NCBI GenBank assembly: GCA_002381645.1 | Contig: DFXE01000007.1 | Span: forward strand, 121,201 to 185,200 | Direction of reading: 5' to 3' | Source of the DNA: Bacteroidales bacterium UBA4116 | Lineage (GTDB): Bacteria > Bacteroidota > Bacteroidia > Bacteroidales > Tannerellaceae | DNA length: 64,000 bases | Shown here: in pieces, positions 53,428-62,390 of the stretch | Position numbering within the stretch: position 1 is the first letter of the stretch | Layout: every line of letters starts with the position of its first letter | Position numbers and translations under genes: made by a program | The notes under the pieces: generated by a model | Database searches by the model: none | Told to the model about the DNA's origin: nothing | What the model saw: the letters and a program-made list of their open reading frames with translations, nothing else

Positions 53428-53897
53428 TGGGAAAATTTAGTAAAGCAGGCGGACGCGAAATGCCTGAATTAAATACATCATCATTACCTGACCTTGTATT
53501 TGCGTTCTTGTTCTTTATCATGATGGTAACAACCATGCGTGAGGTAACCTTGAAAGTTGTTTTCAGAGCACCTCAGGCTACTGAGCTTCAGAAACTGGAG
53601 AAGAAATCGTTGGTTACATTTATTTATGTAGGCGAACCTACTCCTGAATTCCGTAAGACAATGGGTACGGTTACACGTGTACAATTAAATGATCAATTCG
53701 CCGAAATTGACGAAATCCAGGATTATATTGCTCAGGAAAAATCCAGTATGAACGAAGAAGACCAACCTTTTATGACGGTATCTATTAAGGCCGACAAGGA
53801 AACTAAAATGGGTGTTATAACCGACATAAAACAGGCTCTTCGTGAAGCATATGCACTGAAAATTAATTATTCGGCAAATGCAGGCGCAGCCCGATAA
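53427..53897 (+). CDS. exbD: ExbD/TolR family protein 2
   Basis: A 156-residue paralogue of the preceding gene. The membrane helix LPDLVFAFLFFIMMVTTM again has an Asp at the start, and the periplasmic part is a compact ExbD domain ending VITDIKQALREAYALKINYSANAG. Two different ExbDs suggest a heteromeric motor. The operon ends in a strong hairpin. Confidence 0.93.
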   Translation: MGKFSKAGGREMPELNTSSLPDLVFAFLFFIMMVTTMREVTLKVVFRAPQATELQKLEKKSLVTFIYVGEPTPEFRKTMGTVTRVQLNDQFAEIDEIQDYIAQEKSSMNEEDQPFMTVSIKADKETKMGVITDIKQALREAYALKINYSANAGAAR

Positions 53898-53920
53898 GCT
53901 GAATAATAAGATTTGATGAT

Positions 53921-53955
53921 AAAAAAAACCGTCTTGAAAAAGACGGTTTTTTTTA
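53921..53955. terminator. bidirectional terminator between exb operon and GNAT gene
   Basis: ACCGTCTT-GAAA-AAGACGGT with A-tract before and T-tract after, so both strands have a stem followed by Us. It lies between convergent genes. Confidence 0.92.
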
Positions 53956-53966
53956 TTTAATGCCAT

Positions 53967-54515
53967 TCATTTTTGTTGATAAACATATTGATAAATATGT
54001 TGTTTCACAAAATCATATTGACTTTTCAAATCAATTCCACCAATCCACATTAACCGCATGGGAATCCACTCTTCCCTTTCCCTGTACGGAGGTTGTAAAT
54101 AATAATGATCGTCCAATTGGAAGCCTAATCTCTCATAAAACCCAACTCTGCGCCGGCATATTTCATCTTCAGGCAATTCCACTTCCAACACTATCGGATC
54201 ATCATTCTCTTCCACGAACCGTTTCATAGCCATCCCTCCAAATCCACCATTTCTCGCACCTTCATCTATAGCGAAATGTTCGACATAAACGAATGTTTCA
54301 AATTGCCATGCGCTGATAAAACCAATATATCTATCTTCATTAAGGAGAGCATATACTTTAAATCGCGGCTCATGGTCAACCAATTCTTTAAACAAAGGAA
54401 AAGCTCGGCGTTCCACATCTGGAAAAGACGTAATATAAGTGCTTTCCACCTCTTTTAAGAGAGTATCATGCGTACTTTCTATAACCTTAAAATCGATTTT
54501 GCTTTCTTTATTCAT
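53967..54515 (-). CDS. GNAT-family N-acetyltransferase
   Basis: A 182-residue acetyl-CoA-dependent acyltransferase. The GNAT core is seen in YIGFISAWQFETFVYVEHFAIDEGARNGGFGGMAMKRFVEE (motif A, with the pyrophosphate loop degenerate as RNGGFGG) and IVLEVELPEDEICRRRVGFYERLGFQ (motif B). The substrate is unknown. The C1 peptidase gene ends 12 bp upstream and is probably co-transcribed. Confidence 0.85.
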   Translation of the reverse strand: MNKESKIDFKVIESTHDTLLKEVESTYITSFPDVERRAFPLFKELVDHEPRFKVYALLNEDRYIGFISAWQFETFVYVEHFAIDEGARNGGFGGMAMKRFVEENDDPIVLEVELPEDEICRRRVGFYERLGFQLDDHYYLQPPYREREEWIPMRLMWIGGIDLKSQYDFVKQHIYQYVYQQK

Positions 54516-54527
54516 TTATTCTATTTT

Positions 54528-55700
54528 CTAAATTCCCAGTTTTGCTTTTATTGCTTTTGGTATAGCATCTTTATGAACCATAATATAAATCGTTTTAGCC
54601 CTGACAAAACTTTCCGACATATTAAGGTATCCGCCAAACGTATTCCTTTCAGTACCCCATGAATTCTTGGTGATATAATATGTAGTGCCATTCTGGTCTT
54701 TAGCAATGCCTGTAATATGCATTAAATGATCATCAGTAGTTACAAACGATTCATATCCTTCCTGACGTATTTCCGGAGTCACATTTATTTCAGGATAAGG
54801 ACGTTCAAACTTATATACTTCTTCCAACCGTTCACTTTCGTCCATATTCTCAAATCGTGCGCGGTCCGTACCCGTATAATCTTCCACTTTTTTAACTTCC
54901 GGATTAATAGCCACTCCATTCTTGAAAGAGAAGCCTTTCTCGCTCACATCACCATCCCAGCAAACCGTATATCCGTTATTTAAAGCATAATTCATGGTTT
55001 CCATCATTTCATCCAATGGAAGGTTATACATCAACTGGTGTTCCCAATTGTCCGGCACCTCCACATCAAACTTTTTATAATAAGGATGATGCGTAAAACT
55101 GGTTAATTCGATATAATCATTCATATTAAGCCCTAAGGAAGCAGCAAATGATTTAGGCGTGTATTGCTTACCTTTATATGTAAAAGTAGAAGGCAAAGCT
55201 TCCAAATAGGCATCAAACAGATTATCTATTATCTTATAGTACTCCGGACTTCTATGCTTCAGCTTAACAGCAACATCAGCTATGGCTTTCATATATTGAA
55301 CCAATTCGCCATGATTATGAAAATCAGAATTATAATTAATGCCTCTATATACTTCTTCCGGCACAATACCTACCTGATTGAATGCATTCTTAAAAGTATG
55401 CGCTAAACTTCCCTGGCTGATATTTCCATTTCCACGCCGCAAATAATTGTCCTGCAGCTGATTCATGTACTTCTGCCGCACGATAAACATTTCAGATAAA
55501 TCATATTCTCCTTTTCCCATCCTCATTAATTCGGACTCCATAAAGGAAACCGTGGCAAAACACCAGCATGTTCCTGTTGATGCCTGATTCTTAACCGGAG
55601 TGGCTTCTATCTTCTTCAATTCGGCAAACTGATATCCTTGTGCAAACAATCCGGTTACACTCAATAGAAGTGAGATAACTGTTATAAAAAACGTTTTCAT
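54528..55700 (-). CDS. exported C1-family cysteine peptidase (aminopeptidase C-like)
   Basis: A papain-fold peptidase of the bleomycin hydrolase branch, 390 residues. The signal peptide is MKTFFITVISLLLSVTGLFAQG. The catalytic Cys is in VKNQASTGTCWCFAT, the His in TDDHLMHITGIAKD, and the Asn in YITKNSWG. Members trim peptides from the N-terminus; an exported form would feed on extracellular or periplasmic peptides. It neighbours a C69 dipeptidase gene, so the two may cooperate in peptide use. Confidence 0.92.
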   Translation of the reverse strand: MKTFFITVISLLLSVTGLFAQGYQFAELKKIEATPVKNQASTGTCWCFATVSFMESELMRMGKGEYDLSEMFIVRQKYMNQLQDNYLRRGNGNISQGSLAHTFKNAFNQVGIVPEEVYRGINYNSDFHNHGELVQYMKAIADVAVKLKHRSPEYYKIIDNLFDAYLEALPSTFTYKGKQYTPKSFAASLGLNMNDYIELTSFTHHPYYKKFDVEVPDNWEHQLMYNLPLDEMMETMNYALNNGYTVCWDGDVSEKGFSFKNGVAINPEVKKVEDYTGTDRARFENMDESERLEEVYKFERPYPEINVTPEIRQEGYESFVTTDDHLMHITGIAKDQNGTTYYITKNSWGTERNTFGGYLNMSESFVRAKTIYIMVHKDAIPKAIKAKLGI

Positions 55701-55726
55701 ATTGTATAGTATTTAATTGATATTCC

Positions 55727-57325
55727 TCAAAATCCCCTGGCGAACATTTTCCAATACACGTCACCCAGTTCTTTCCACCGGAGAAGAGTAGCCCCTACAA
55801 AGTCCGAAGTGTAACCTGTAAGATATTCGTTTGCCTTTTCTTCACTATGCAATTTGCATATCTCCTGATATCGGGTTTGTACGAACGGAAGTTCACTTTG
55901 TCCCTTTTCCTCAAAGTATACAATACCTTTATTTATTCCTTCTTTTGCCAATCCCCAACGTACCGTTGCTAATTTATTGGTGCGCCTATAGGTCCATATT
56001 GTCGCATCTTCACGATAACGGTGTTGTCCGCAAATGTTGAAACTAACAGGAAGAGCATTATTCCCGCAAAATATAGGGAAACGAGGGCTTTGCCCCGGAT
56101 TGTCGAATGACATCCATGCAATTCCCCCGATTGCATCGGGTAACCAATCCCTCAGTTGAATTACATGCGAATATGAACATTGCGGTACGGCAACAAGACG
56201 ATAACGAACAACCGCACTGTCTTTAATACCATTCAACATATTGATCATATCCAAAGACATCCAAGGATTTGCAGACGTACTTATAATTGTTTCGGTTTCC
56301 TCACTATCATTCTTCTTTACATTTACTTTCAGGTTTTGTGTCATATCCCATTCAGTTCCTTCATATGTATGCCTTAATAGAGCCATGACATCTGTAACAG
56401 AAACAGGTTTTTCAGGCTTTACAGTAAAAGGAAGTTCTTCGGACTCATACGAAAGATTCAAAGACGGAGCAAGACGGCTTAGAATAAAATATTCACGGAT
56501 ATTAAAAGCTTTTTTTCCCCCACCATAGGCTTTCCAAAAACAAAAAGGCTCTTTTTCGTTCCAATATCCTAATTTCTTAGCAACATCATATACATTTGCC
56601 GATGCCATATAATTATCTTTATCATCCAGATTCAAAGAAGAAATCCGCGGTATATTAGCCGAAACGCCTACATGATCGTCCGGTATACGGATTGCAGCCC
56701 ATACTCCGCCGATATTATCCGGACCCTCCCCAAACACTTCAAAATGCCATACTTCTTTCGGATCAGCTAGGGTTAAACATTCCCCCCAATCACCGTATCC
56801 ATAAGCAGCAATCAGCTCCCCCATCAGCTTTATGGCCTCCCTGGCTGTTCTACACCGTTGCAATACAATTCTTTGAAGCTCTTCAATCATAAATAATCCA
56901 TTACTGTTTACCAGCTCCTTACGCCCGGTTATGGTAGTTTCACCGATCCCCAATTGTTTTTCATTAAGGCAAGGGTAAGCAGTATTTAGATACTGGTAAG
57001 TAGCACGCACCTGAGGGATAGTACCTTTCAATTTAACTTTCGATTCATCACCTGCATATTCGGTGTGCATTAAACCGGTATAGATATCTGCAACCGTATC
57101 CCTTTCGTATGATTTTGCAGGTACAATATTCATCCATGTACGATAATTACCGTCACAGGTATGGCTTGTTATCACGGAACCATCAGGAGAAGCTTTTTTA
57201 CCCACCATAATACTGGTACAACTTTCCGGATGATTTACCGGTTCAGAATATTCGATTTCCTGAGCATAGATATTGAAAGATAATAGTAATAGCGCAAAGC
57301 AATAAGTAAATGTATTATTCATCAT
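55727..57325 (-). CDS. exported C69-family dipeptidase
   Basis: An N-terminal nucleophile dipeptidase (PepD family), 532 residues, with signal peptide MMNNTFTYCFALLLLSFNIYAQ. The nucleophile Cys lies in SCTSIMVGKKASPDGSVITSHTCDG, which is the family's start motif, so the mature enzyme would need cleavage before this Cys. ATGs at 57325 and 57322 are equally possible. Together with the adjacent C1 peptidase it suggests breakdown of peptides in the periplasm. Confidence 0.92.
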   Translation of the reverse strand: MMNNTFTYCFALLLLSFNIYAQEIEYSEPVNHPESCTSIMVGKKASPDGSVITSHTCDGNYRTWMNIVPAKSYERDTVADIYTGLMHTEYAGDESKVKLKGTIPQVRATYQYLNTAYPCLNEKQLGIGETTITGRKELVNSNGLFMIEELQRIVLQRCRTAREAIKLMGELIAAYGYGDWGECLTLADPKEVWHFEVFGEGPDNIGGVWAAIRIPDDHVGVSANIPRISSLNLDDKDNYMASANVYDVAKKLGYWNEKEPFCFWKAYGGGKKAFNIREYFILSRLAPSLNLSYESEELPFTVKPEKPVSVTDVMALLRHTYEGTEWDMTQNLKVNVKKNDSEETETIISTSANPWMSLDMINMLNGIKDSAVVRYRLVAVPQCSYSHVIQLRDWLPDAIGGIAWMSFDNPGQSPRFPIFCGNNALPVSFNICGQHRYREDATIWTYRRTNKLATVRWGLAKEGINKGIVYFEEKGQSELPFVQTRYQEICKLHSEEKANEYLTGYTSDFVGATLLRWKELGDVYWKMFARGF

Positions 57326-57403
57326 ATCAGAAATTAGAATTAAAACCTAAAGATACAAATGTTTTCCATTCCTTATTGCAAAAGGATTATTCTTCTTCTG
57401 TTC

Positions 57404-58975
57404 TTACAATAGCGCCTTACCTTTTTCAGTAGTAAAATACTTTTGCAACGGACTTGAGGGTTTAGTAGGAATACGCATAGCCAATAAGCCTTCATCAATC
57501 AAAGGCCTGATGATATTTTGCCTGAAACGGGTACGGTTGGACTGTTTAACCATCTGCATCATTTCCTGGATAGGAAGTGGTTTGACGCAAGCCTCTAATA
57601 TACTCTCGGCTTTATCTACATAAGATATGTCAATGGATGGGCAAGCCTGAGATAATCTGGAAACATACATCGGCCATTCATGATGAATATGAGGGGCGTA
57701 AGATAGTGTACGTAAAGAAGTTTTACTTCTATCCGTTTTTATCTCTTCAAATTTATCCAGACCTTTCTCTTTCCCGTAAGTGATAGAGAAAACAAATTTC
57801 TCCGTATTCTGTAATTCTACCTTATAGGATCTATCATAAAACCGGGCATATTTTTGTATGTTTTCCTTTCCCGAACCGGCCTTTTCTACCCAACCCATTT
57901 CATGAAAGACTTTTGTAATCAATGGATTCTTTATATGTGCGTCAAGTGTATCAAACGTTACATCGGCATTTTGAAAAGGTCTTGTACCGTTTTCAGTGAT
58001 AACTTTATCTGAAAATATTAATAGTTTCGATGCATAATTATGAGTATATTCACGGTGTACAAGCATATTGGTTATCAATTCCCCAAATACTTTTTTACGG
58101 ACGTCAATTTTCTCATTATCAATTCGGATAATCCTCTCCGGCAGGTTCTTCTCCGTAAATGCCATAAGCCGCAAATAAGAATCAATAAGATTGGAAAATA
58201 TAATATCCCGATCATCATATTTAATCTCGGGATAATTACACGCAGGTTGAAGAAATTCTTCATGGCTAATCTTTCTGAATATCGCGTCAGTCCGGTGAAT
58301 AGACGGACAATAATTCTGAATCGTCACTTCTTTACCAAATAATAATACGGCAGCGAGTACAAATCCTTCCTTATAACTTAACGGGTCTTTCCGCCAGAAA
58401 CCGGCAGTATGCAATATTTCCTCATTGGTGAGATCTAACCAGGGATGATGAGGATTTATGACAGAGATATATTTCTTCATGGTCCGAAATGTATTATCGT
58501 CAAGTTCATTCATACGCAAGAACGGACATACAATATTTTCAGATGATTCTTTTTTCTTCCTTAAATATATATTTTCAACCAAATTATAGCTGTAAGTAAC
58601 ATCATTAATTTCCCGTGCCAAACGGTCATAAATTTTATTCCGGTAACGTTGTATCTCCGGACTTGGGGGAACAGAAAGATATATAACACTTTTACCGTCT
58701 ATCTGTATAATTTCAGGGTTAATGTCTACCACAGGAGAAAACTCTTTTTTAAGTGTATTACGGATTTTACCCAGCATATTGCCGATATATAAATCCGATA
58801 CCCCAATGATTTTCCCATAATCATGTACTCCTATGATTAATGTCCCGCCTTCTTTATTAAGAAAAGAGCAAATGGTTTGAAATACCGAATCCGTAATTTC
58901 AGTTGTACAGTTACTGAATTCAACAAAAGAATTTTCACCTTTGAAAATAATCTGTTTTAAGCTTTTCTCGTCCAT
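57404..58975 (-). CDS. AlbA_2 (Schlafen-type) and ATP-binding domain regulator
   Basis: The N-terminal ~130 residues (GENSFVEFSNCTTEITDSVFQTICSFLNKEGGTLIIGVHD…) are an AlbA_2/Schlafen-like domain. A GHKL-like ATP-binding region follows (FGELITNMLVHREYTHN near residue 305, and the VEKAGSGKENI stretch). The C-terminus looks like a winged helix (LPIQEMMQMVKQSNRTRFRQNIIRPLIDEGLL). Such proteins are often annotated as transcriptional regulators and are common in accessory regions. Its target is unknown. It is flanked by a 425-bp gap. Confidence 0.8.
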   Translation of the reverse strand: MDEKSLKQIIFKGENSFVEFSNCTTEITDSVFQTICSFLNKEGGTLIIGVHDYGKIIGVSDLYIGNMLGKIRNTLKKEFSPVVDINPEIIQIDGKSVIYLSVPPSPEIQRYRNKIYDRLAREINDVTYSYNLVENIYLRKKKESSENIVCPFLRMNELDDNTFRTMKKYISVINPHHPWLDLTNEEILHTAGFWRKDPLSYKEGFVLAAVLLFGKEVTIQNYCPSIHRTDAIFRKISHEEFLQPACNYPEIKYDDRDIIFSNLIDSYLRLMAFTEKNLPERIIRIDNEKIDVRKKVFGELITNMLVHREYTHNYASKLLIFSDKVITENGTRPFQNADVTFDTLDAHIKNPLITKVFHEMGWVEKAGSGKENIQKYARFYDRSYKVELQNTEKFVFSITYGKEKGLDKFEEIKTDRSKTSLRTLSYAPHIHHEWPMYVSRLSQACPSIDISYVDKAESILEACVKPLPIQEMMQMVKQSNRTRFRQNIIRPLIDEGLLAMRIPTKPSSPLQKYFTTEKGKALL

Positions 58976-59400
58976 GTCAAATACTTCTTCTAATAGTCCT
59001 TTATTTAATAAAAAGAGTAAACACCAATTATAGAACCTGCCGCGACCTAGCTTAAATTAAGCGCAACAGGTAAACTAACCCATACTCCACATAGTAGGTT
59101 CCATAGCATGTAAACTGAATATACCAGGACGTAATCGCCTCATAGTTCGTATCATTAAATAGAGTATTGTTCTACATAAGGGTAATCAGTCCCTAAAGAT
59201 AGGCATTATTTTATAAAAAACAGAAACCTTCACATTCAATAGTTTTCAGAATTAAAAATTTGCTATAATAAATTCACTTGGATTAATCAGACAAAGACTT
59301 AGGACACTGCAATAATATTTATAGTCCAAACTTTTTCATACGTCGGAAATTGTAAGGCGAACGATTACTGCCTTACAATAGAATTACGATTATTAGAAAA
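58976..59400. other. 425-bp intergenic stretch without recognisable gene
   Basis: No frame with coding character. It contains the palindrome GCTTAAATTAAGC (59050-59062) and the terminator-like hairpin at 59349-59379. The rest is AT-rich and undistinguished and must include the promoter of the AlbA_2 gene. Confidence 0.5.
59349..59379 (-). terminator. hairpin after the leucine-rich-repeat gene
   Basis: ATTGTAAGGC pairs perfectly with GCCTTACAAT (10 bp, 11-nt loop), 22 bp after the stop. Only a short T-run follows, so it is a probable rather than certain terminator. Confidence 0.55.
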
Positions 59401-60552
59401 TTATAAGGTCAATGTTAAAATGAGCGGAAGATTATTATCCTCAAACTTAGGGAATGCAGTATTTGTCATTTTAATTTCCAGTTTACCTTCCCTCCGTATA
59501 TCTGCAGGTACTATAAATACGCCATCTGGTCGTAATTCCCTTTCAACATACCCGTATTTATAAACCGTAGTGGCTCCTTCTACTACCAACTCCGGCAAAT
59601 CAAGGCGTGCTCCCGCCCTGGTATTATATACAAATATGCGTTGGAATTCATAATGATAATCGGTAATTGATAATTTTGGCAACTTATTAAATGGTATGCG
59701 GTTACCCCAACAGCTTAAATAAGAGAGATTTTCCAAACCGTTAACATCAAGATAAGTCAGGTTATTAAAAAAGCAATTCAAATAAGTTAATTTCTTTAAT
59801 TGTCCAAGGTCTAAAACCAACAAATTATTTGAATAACACGATAATTCCGTCAAATTATATAAACCACCAAAATTCAAAGAATCAAGATTATTTGAGGAGC
59901 AATCAAGGTAAGTTAGGTTAAAAAGCCCATGTATGTCGAGAAAATTTAATTTATTCGTTGAACAATCCAAATAGGATAAGTTGGATAAATGCGCAACAGA
60001 CAATGACTGGAGTTGGTTATTATAGCATGATAAGCGTTCAAGGAAAGGAACGCCTGACAAATTAAGAGAATCCAGATTATTGGAAAAACAATATAATTCT
60101 TTAAGATTTTCGGTTTCCAGAACAGTTAGAGATTTAAGGCTATCTCCAAAACAATACAATTGCTGTAAATTACCCAAATTCTTAACTTCTAAACTATTAA
60201 GAGTATTATTATAGCATGAAAGCAAAATAAGATTATCAAAGCCGTTAAATCTCAGACTTCCCGTAACATCTTTTTCACTCCAATTAATCCCCGTTAACTG
60301 ATATCCTTCTTCTCCATTACACCAGTCTAAACCATCAATATCAACATTCCAATTAATAGTATTCCAGACATTATCTTCAAAAGTAAGAGGTTTACGAATA
60401 TTCTTTTTCCCAACTTTTTCCCAAAGATTATTGTTTGTCGACAAAAACATAATTTTTAATGCGGCAATATCTTTTTTATTAAAAACAGGCTTTTGTGCCC
60501 ATGCAATTACACTAAAAAAAACAGTTAATGTCAATAACAATAATCGTTTCAT
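59401..60552 (-). CDS. secreted leucine-rich-repeat protein
   Basis: A 383-residue protein with signal peptide (MKRLLLLTLTVFFSVIAWAQ). About nine 21-residue repeats lie from residue ~100 to ~290, of the form L-x-x-L-x-C-x-x-N-x-L-x-x-L (for example LSYLDCSTNKLNFLDIHGLFN). The Cys-ladder type resembles internalin J and related bacterial LRRs, which bind proteins. A C-terminal beta domain of ~80 residues has no recognisable sorting signal. It starts 12 bp after the helicase gene, so read-through is likely. Confidence 0.88.
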   Translation of the reverse strand: MKRLLLLTLTVFFSVIAWAQKPVFNKKDIAALKIMFLSTNNNLWEKVGKKNIRKPLTFEDNVWNTINWNVDIDGLDWCNGEEGYQLTGINWSEKDVTGSLRFNGFDNLILLSCYNNTLNSLEVKNLGNLQQLYCFGDSLKSLTVLETENLKELYCFSNNLDSLNLSGVPFLERLSCYNNQLQSLSVAHLSNLSYLDCSTNKLNFLDIHGLFNLTYLDCSSNNLDSLNFGGLYNLTELSCYSNNLLVLDLGQLKKLTYLNCFFNNLTYLDVNGLENLSYLSCWGNRIPFNKLPKLSITDYHYEFQRIFVYNTRAGARLDLPELVVEGATTVYKYGYVERELRPDGVFIVPADIRREGKLEIKMTNTAFPKFEDNNLPLILTLTL

Positions 60553-60564
60553 GCCAACATCAGC

Positions 60565-62328
60565 TTATCTCCTTTTACGGGTTTCCCGGGATGACGATGC
60601 TCGCCTCCATGGCTTTTCCTTACTTTTTTCACGCTTGTCAAAACGGTCATAAAACCGTGGAGAGTTATTTTTCTTCCGGTTACCTCCTTCTCCTTTCTTT
60701 CCTTGAGCAGGTTCAACAGAAATACGGCGTCCGTCTATTTCAAAACCATTCATCCTCTCCAATACCCGTTTGCTTTCACCTTCCTCAATTTCAAAAAAAG
60801 AAAAATTATCCCGTAAATCAATTTTTCCTATCCTGACTTTACCGGGAACACACCTGTTCACTAATTCGATAAGCTGGTTGGGATACAAACCGTCTGTTTT
60901 TCCGAAATTAAGAAAAAAACGTACAAAACCCTCCTCAGCTGTGTGTACACGTTTGCTACCTTTATCTCCATATTCATTATCCCGCCGGCTTGAACGCTCA
61001 TCCACTACTTGAATCTCATCCGCATCTTTATAATAATCAATCATCCTGTTAAACTCAAGCGAAACAACACGTTTGATAATATCTTCTTTATCCAGCCATT
61101 CCAGCTTCCGGAAGATGGAAGGCATAAGTGAGGCTATCTCATCTTCATCCACTTTAACCTTTTCAATCTGGTCTACAAGATTAAGGATTTGTTTTTCACA
61201 AATATCCTTACCGCTAGGCATTTCTCCCTTTTCAAACTTTTTGTTAATAATACGTTCGATTTCGCGTATTTTTCCTTTCTCTTTTATATGACAAATTGAA
61301 ATCGATATACCTGTTTTACCGGCTCTTCCGGTACGACCGCTCCGATGCGTATACGACTCCACATCATCAGGCAATCCATAGTTAATTATATGGGTGAGGT
61401 CATCTACATCCAGGCCGCGGGCAGCAACATCTGTAGCGACAAGCAACTGAAGATTACGAACACGGAATTTCTGCATCACATAATCACGTTGCATTTGACT
61501 TAATTCGCCATGCAGCGAATCGGCATTGTAACCATCCTGTATCAGTTTATCAGCAATTTCCTGGGTTTCTTTACGTGTCCGGCAAAAGATAATACCATAT
61601 ATATTCGGATAATAATCGGCAATGCGTTTCAATGCTAGATATTTATCCTGTGCACGAACCATATAATATATATGTTTTATATTTTTGTTTCCCTCGTTCT
61701 TACGTCCAATCACAATTTCTTTCGGATTGTTCATATACTTCCGGGTAATGCTTGCAATACCCTGAGGCATGGTTGCTGAAAACAGAAGCATATTACGTGA
61801 AGCAGGTACCTCAGCCAATATCGCATTAATACTATCAGTAAAACCCATATTAAGCATTTCATCTGCTTCATCAAGGATAACGTTTTTAATCAGGCTCAAA
61901 TCAACTGTTTTGCGATTCATTAAATCGAGTAGGCGTCCCGGAGTTGCAACCACAACATGAACCCCACGCTTTAAAGTCTTGATTTGGCTTTCTATACTTG
62001 AACCTCCATATACAGGCAAAACCTTCAGTTTGTCAATATACTTGGAATATTCATTTAAGTCATCTGCTATTTGCAGGCATAATTCACGAGTAGGACACAA
62101 TATAAGTGCCTGAGGTTGGTATATAGAAATATCGATTTTCTGTAAAATGGGTAATCCGAAAGCTGCTGTTTTACCAGTTCCGGTTTGTGCCAAAGCTATG
62201 ACGTCGTTGTCTTCACCTAATAACAAAGGAATAACTTCCTCTTGCACGGGCATAGGCGATTCGTAACCCATTTCCTGAATTGCTTTCAATATAGGCGCCA
62301 CAACCCCTAATTCTTCAAATGTTTTCAA
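60565..62328 (-). CDS. deaD: DEAD-box RNA helicase (DeaD/CsdA-like)
   Basis: Unwinds structured RNA in ribosome assembly and cold adaptation. The 587-residue protein has the Q motif (GYESPMPVQ), Walker A AQTGTGKT, DEAD (ILDEADEMLN), SAT and the C-terminal helicase motif HRSGRTGRAG. A DbpA-type RNA-binding domain (about residues 470-545, GKVRIGKIDLRDNFSFFEIEEGESKRVLERM) and a basic tail follow. A consensus promoter lies in the 62-bp upstream gap. Confidence 0.96.
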   Translation of the reverse strand: MKTFEELGVVAPILKAIQEMGYESPMPVQEEVIPLLLGEDNDVIALAQTGTGKTAAFGLPILQKIDISIYQPQALILCPTRELCLQIADDLNEYSKYIDKLKVLPVYGGSSIESQIKTLKRGVHVVVATPGRLLDLMNRKTVDLSLIKNVILDEADEMLNMGFTDSINAILAEVPASRNMLLFSATMPQGIASITRKYMNNPKEIVIGRKNEGNKNIKHIYYMVRAQDKYLALKRIADYYPNIYGIIFCRTRKETQEIADKLIQDGYNADSLHGELSQMQRDYVMQKFRVRNLQLLVATDVAARGLDVDDLTHIINYGLPDDVESYTHRSGRTGRAGKTGISISICHIKEKGKIREIERIINKKFEKGEMPSGKDICEKQILNLVDQIEKVKVDEDEIASLMPSIFRKLEWLDKEDIIKRVVSLEFNRMIDYYKDADEIQVVDERSSRRDNEYGDKGSKRVHTAEEGFVRFFLNFGKTDGLYPNQLIELVNRCVPGKVRIGKIDLRDNFSFFEIEEGESKRVLERMNGFEIDGRRISVEPAQGKKGEGGNRKKNNSPRFYDRFDKREKSKEKPWRRASSSRETRKRR

Positions 62329-62361
62329 TGTGATAATGTAGTATATAAATATTTAGAGGTG

Positions 62362-62389
62362 CAAAGATACGTAAATTATTCGGCATCAA
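62362..62389 (-). promoter_or_regulatory. promoter of the DEAD-box helicase gene
   Basis: On the minus strand TATCTTTG (62369-62362) is an exact -7 match, with TTG at 62389-62387 and a 17-bp spacer. It ends 33 bp before the start codon at 62328. Confidence 0.6.
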
Positions 62390-62390
62390 T

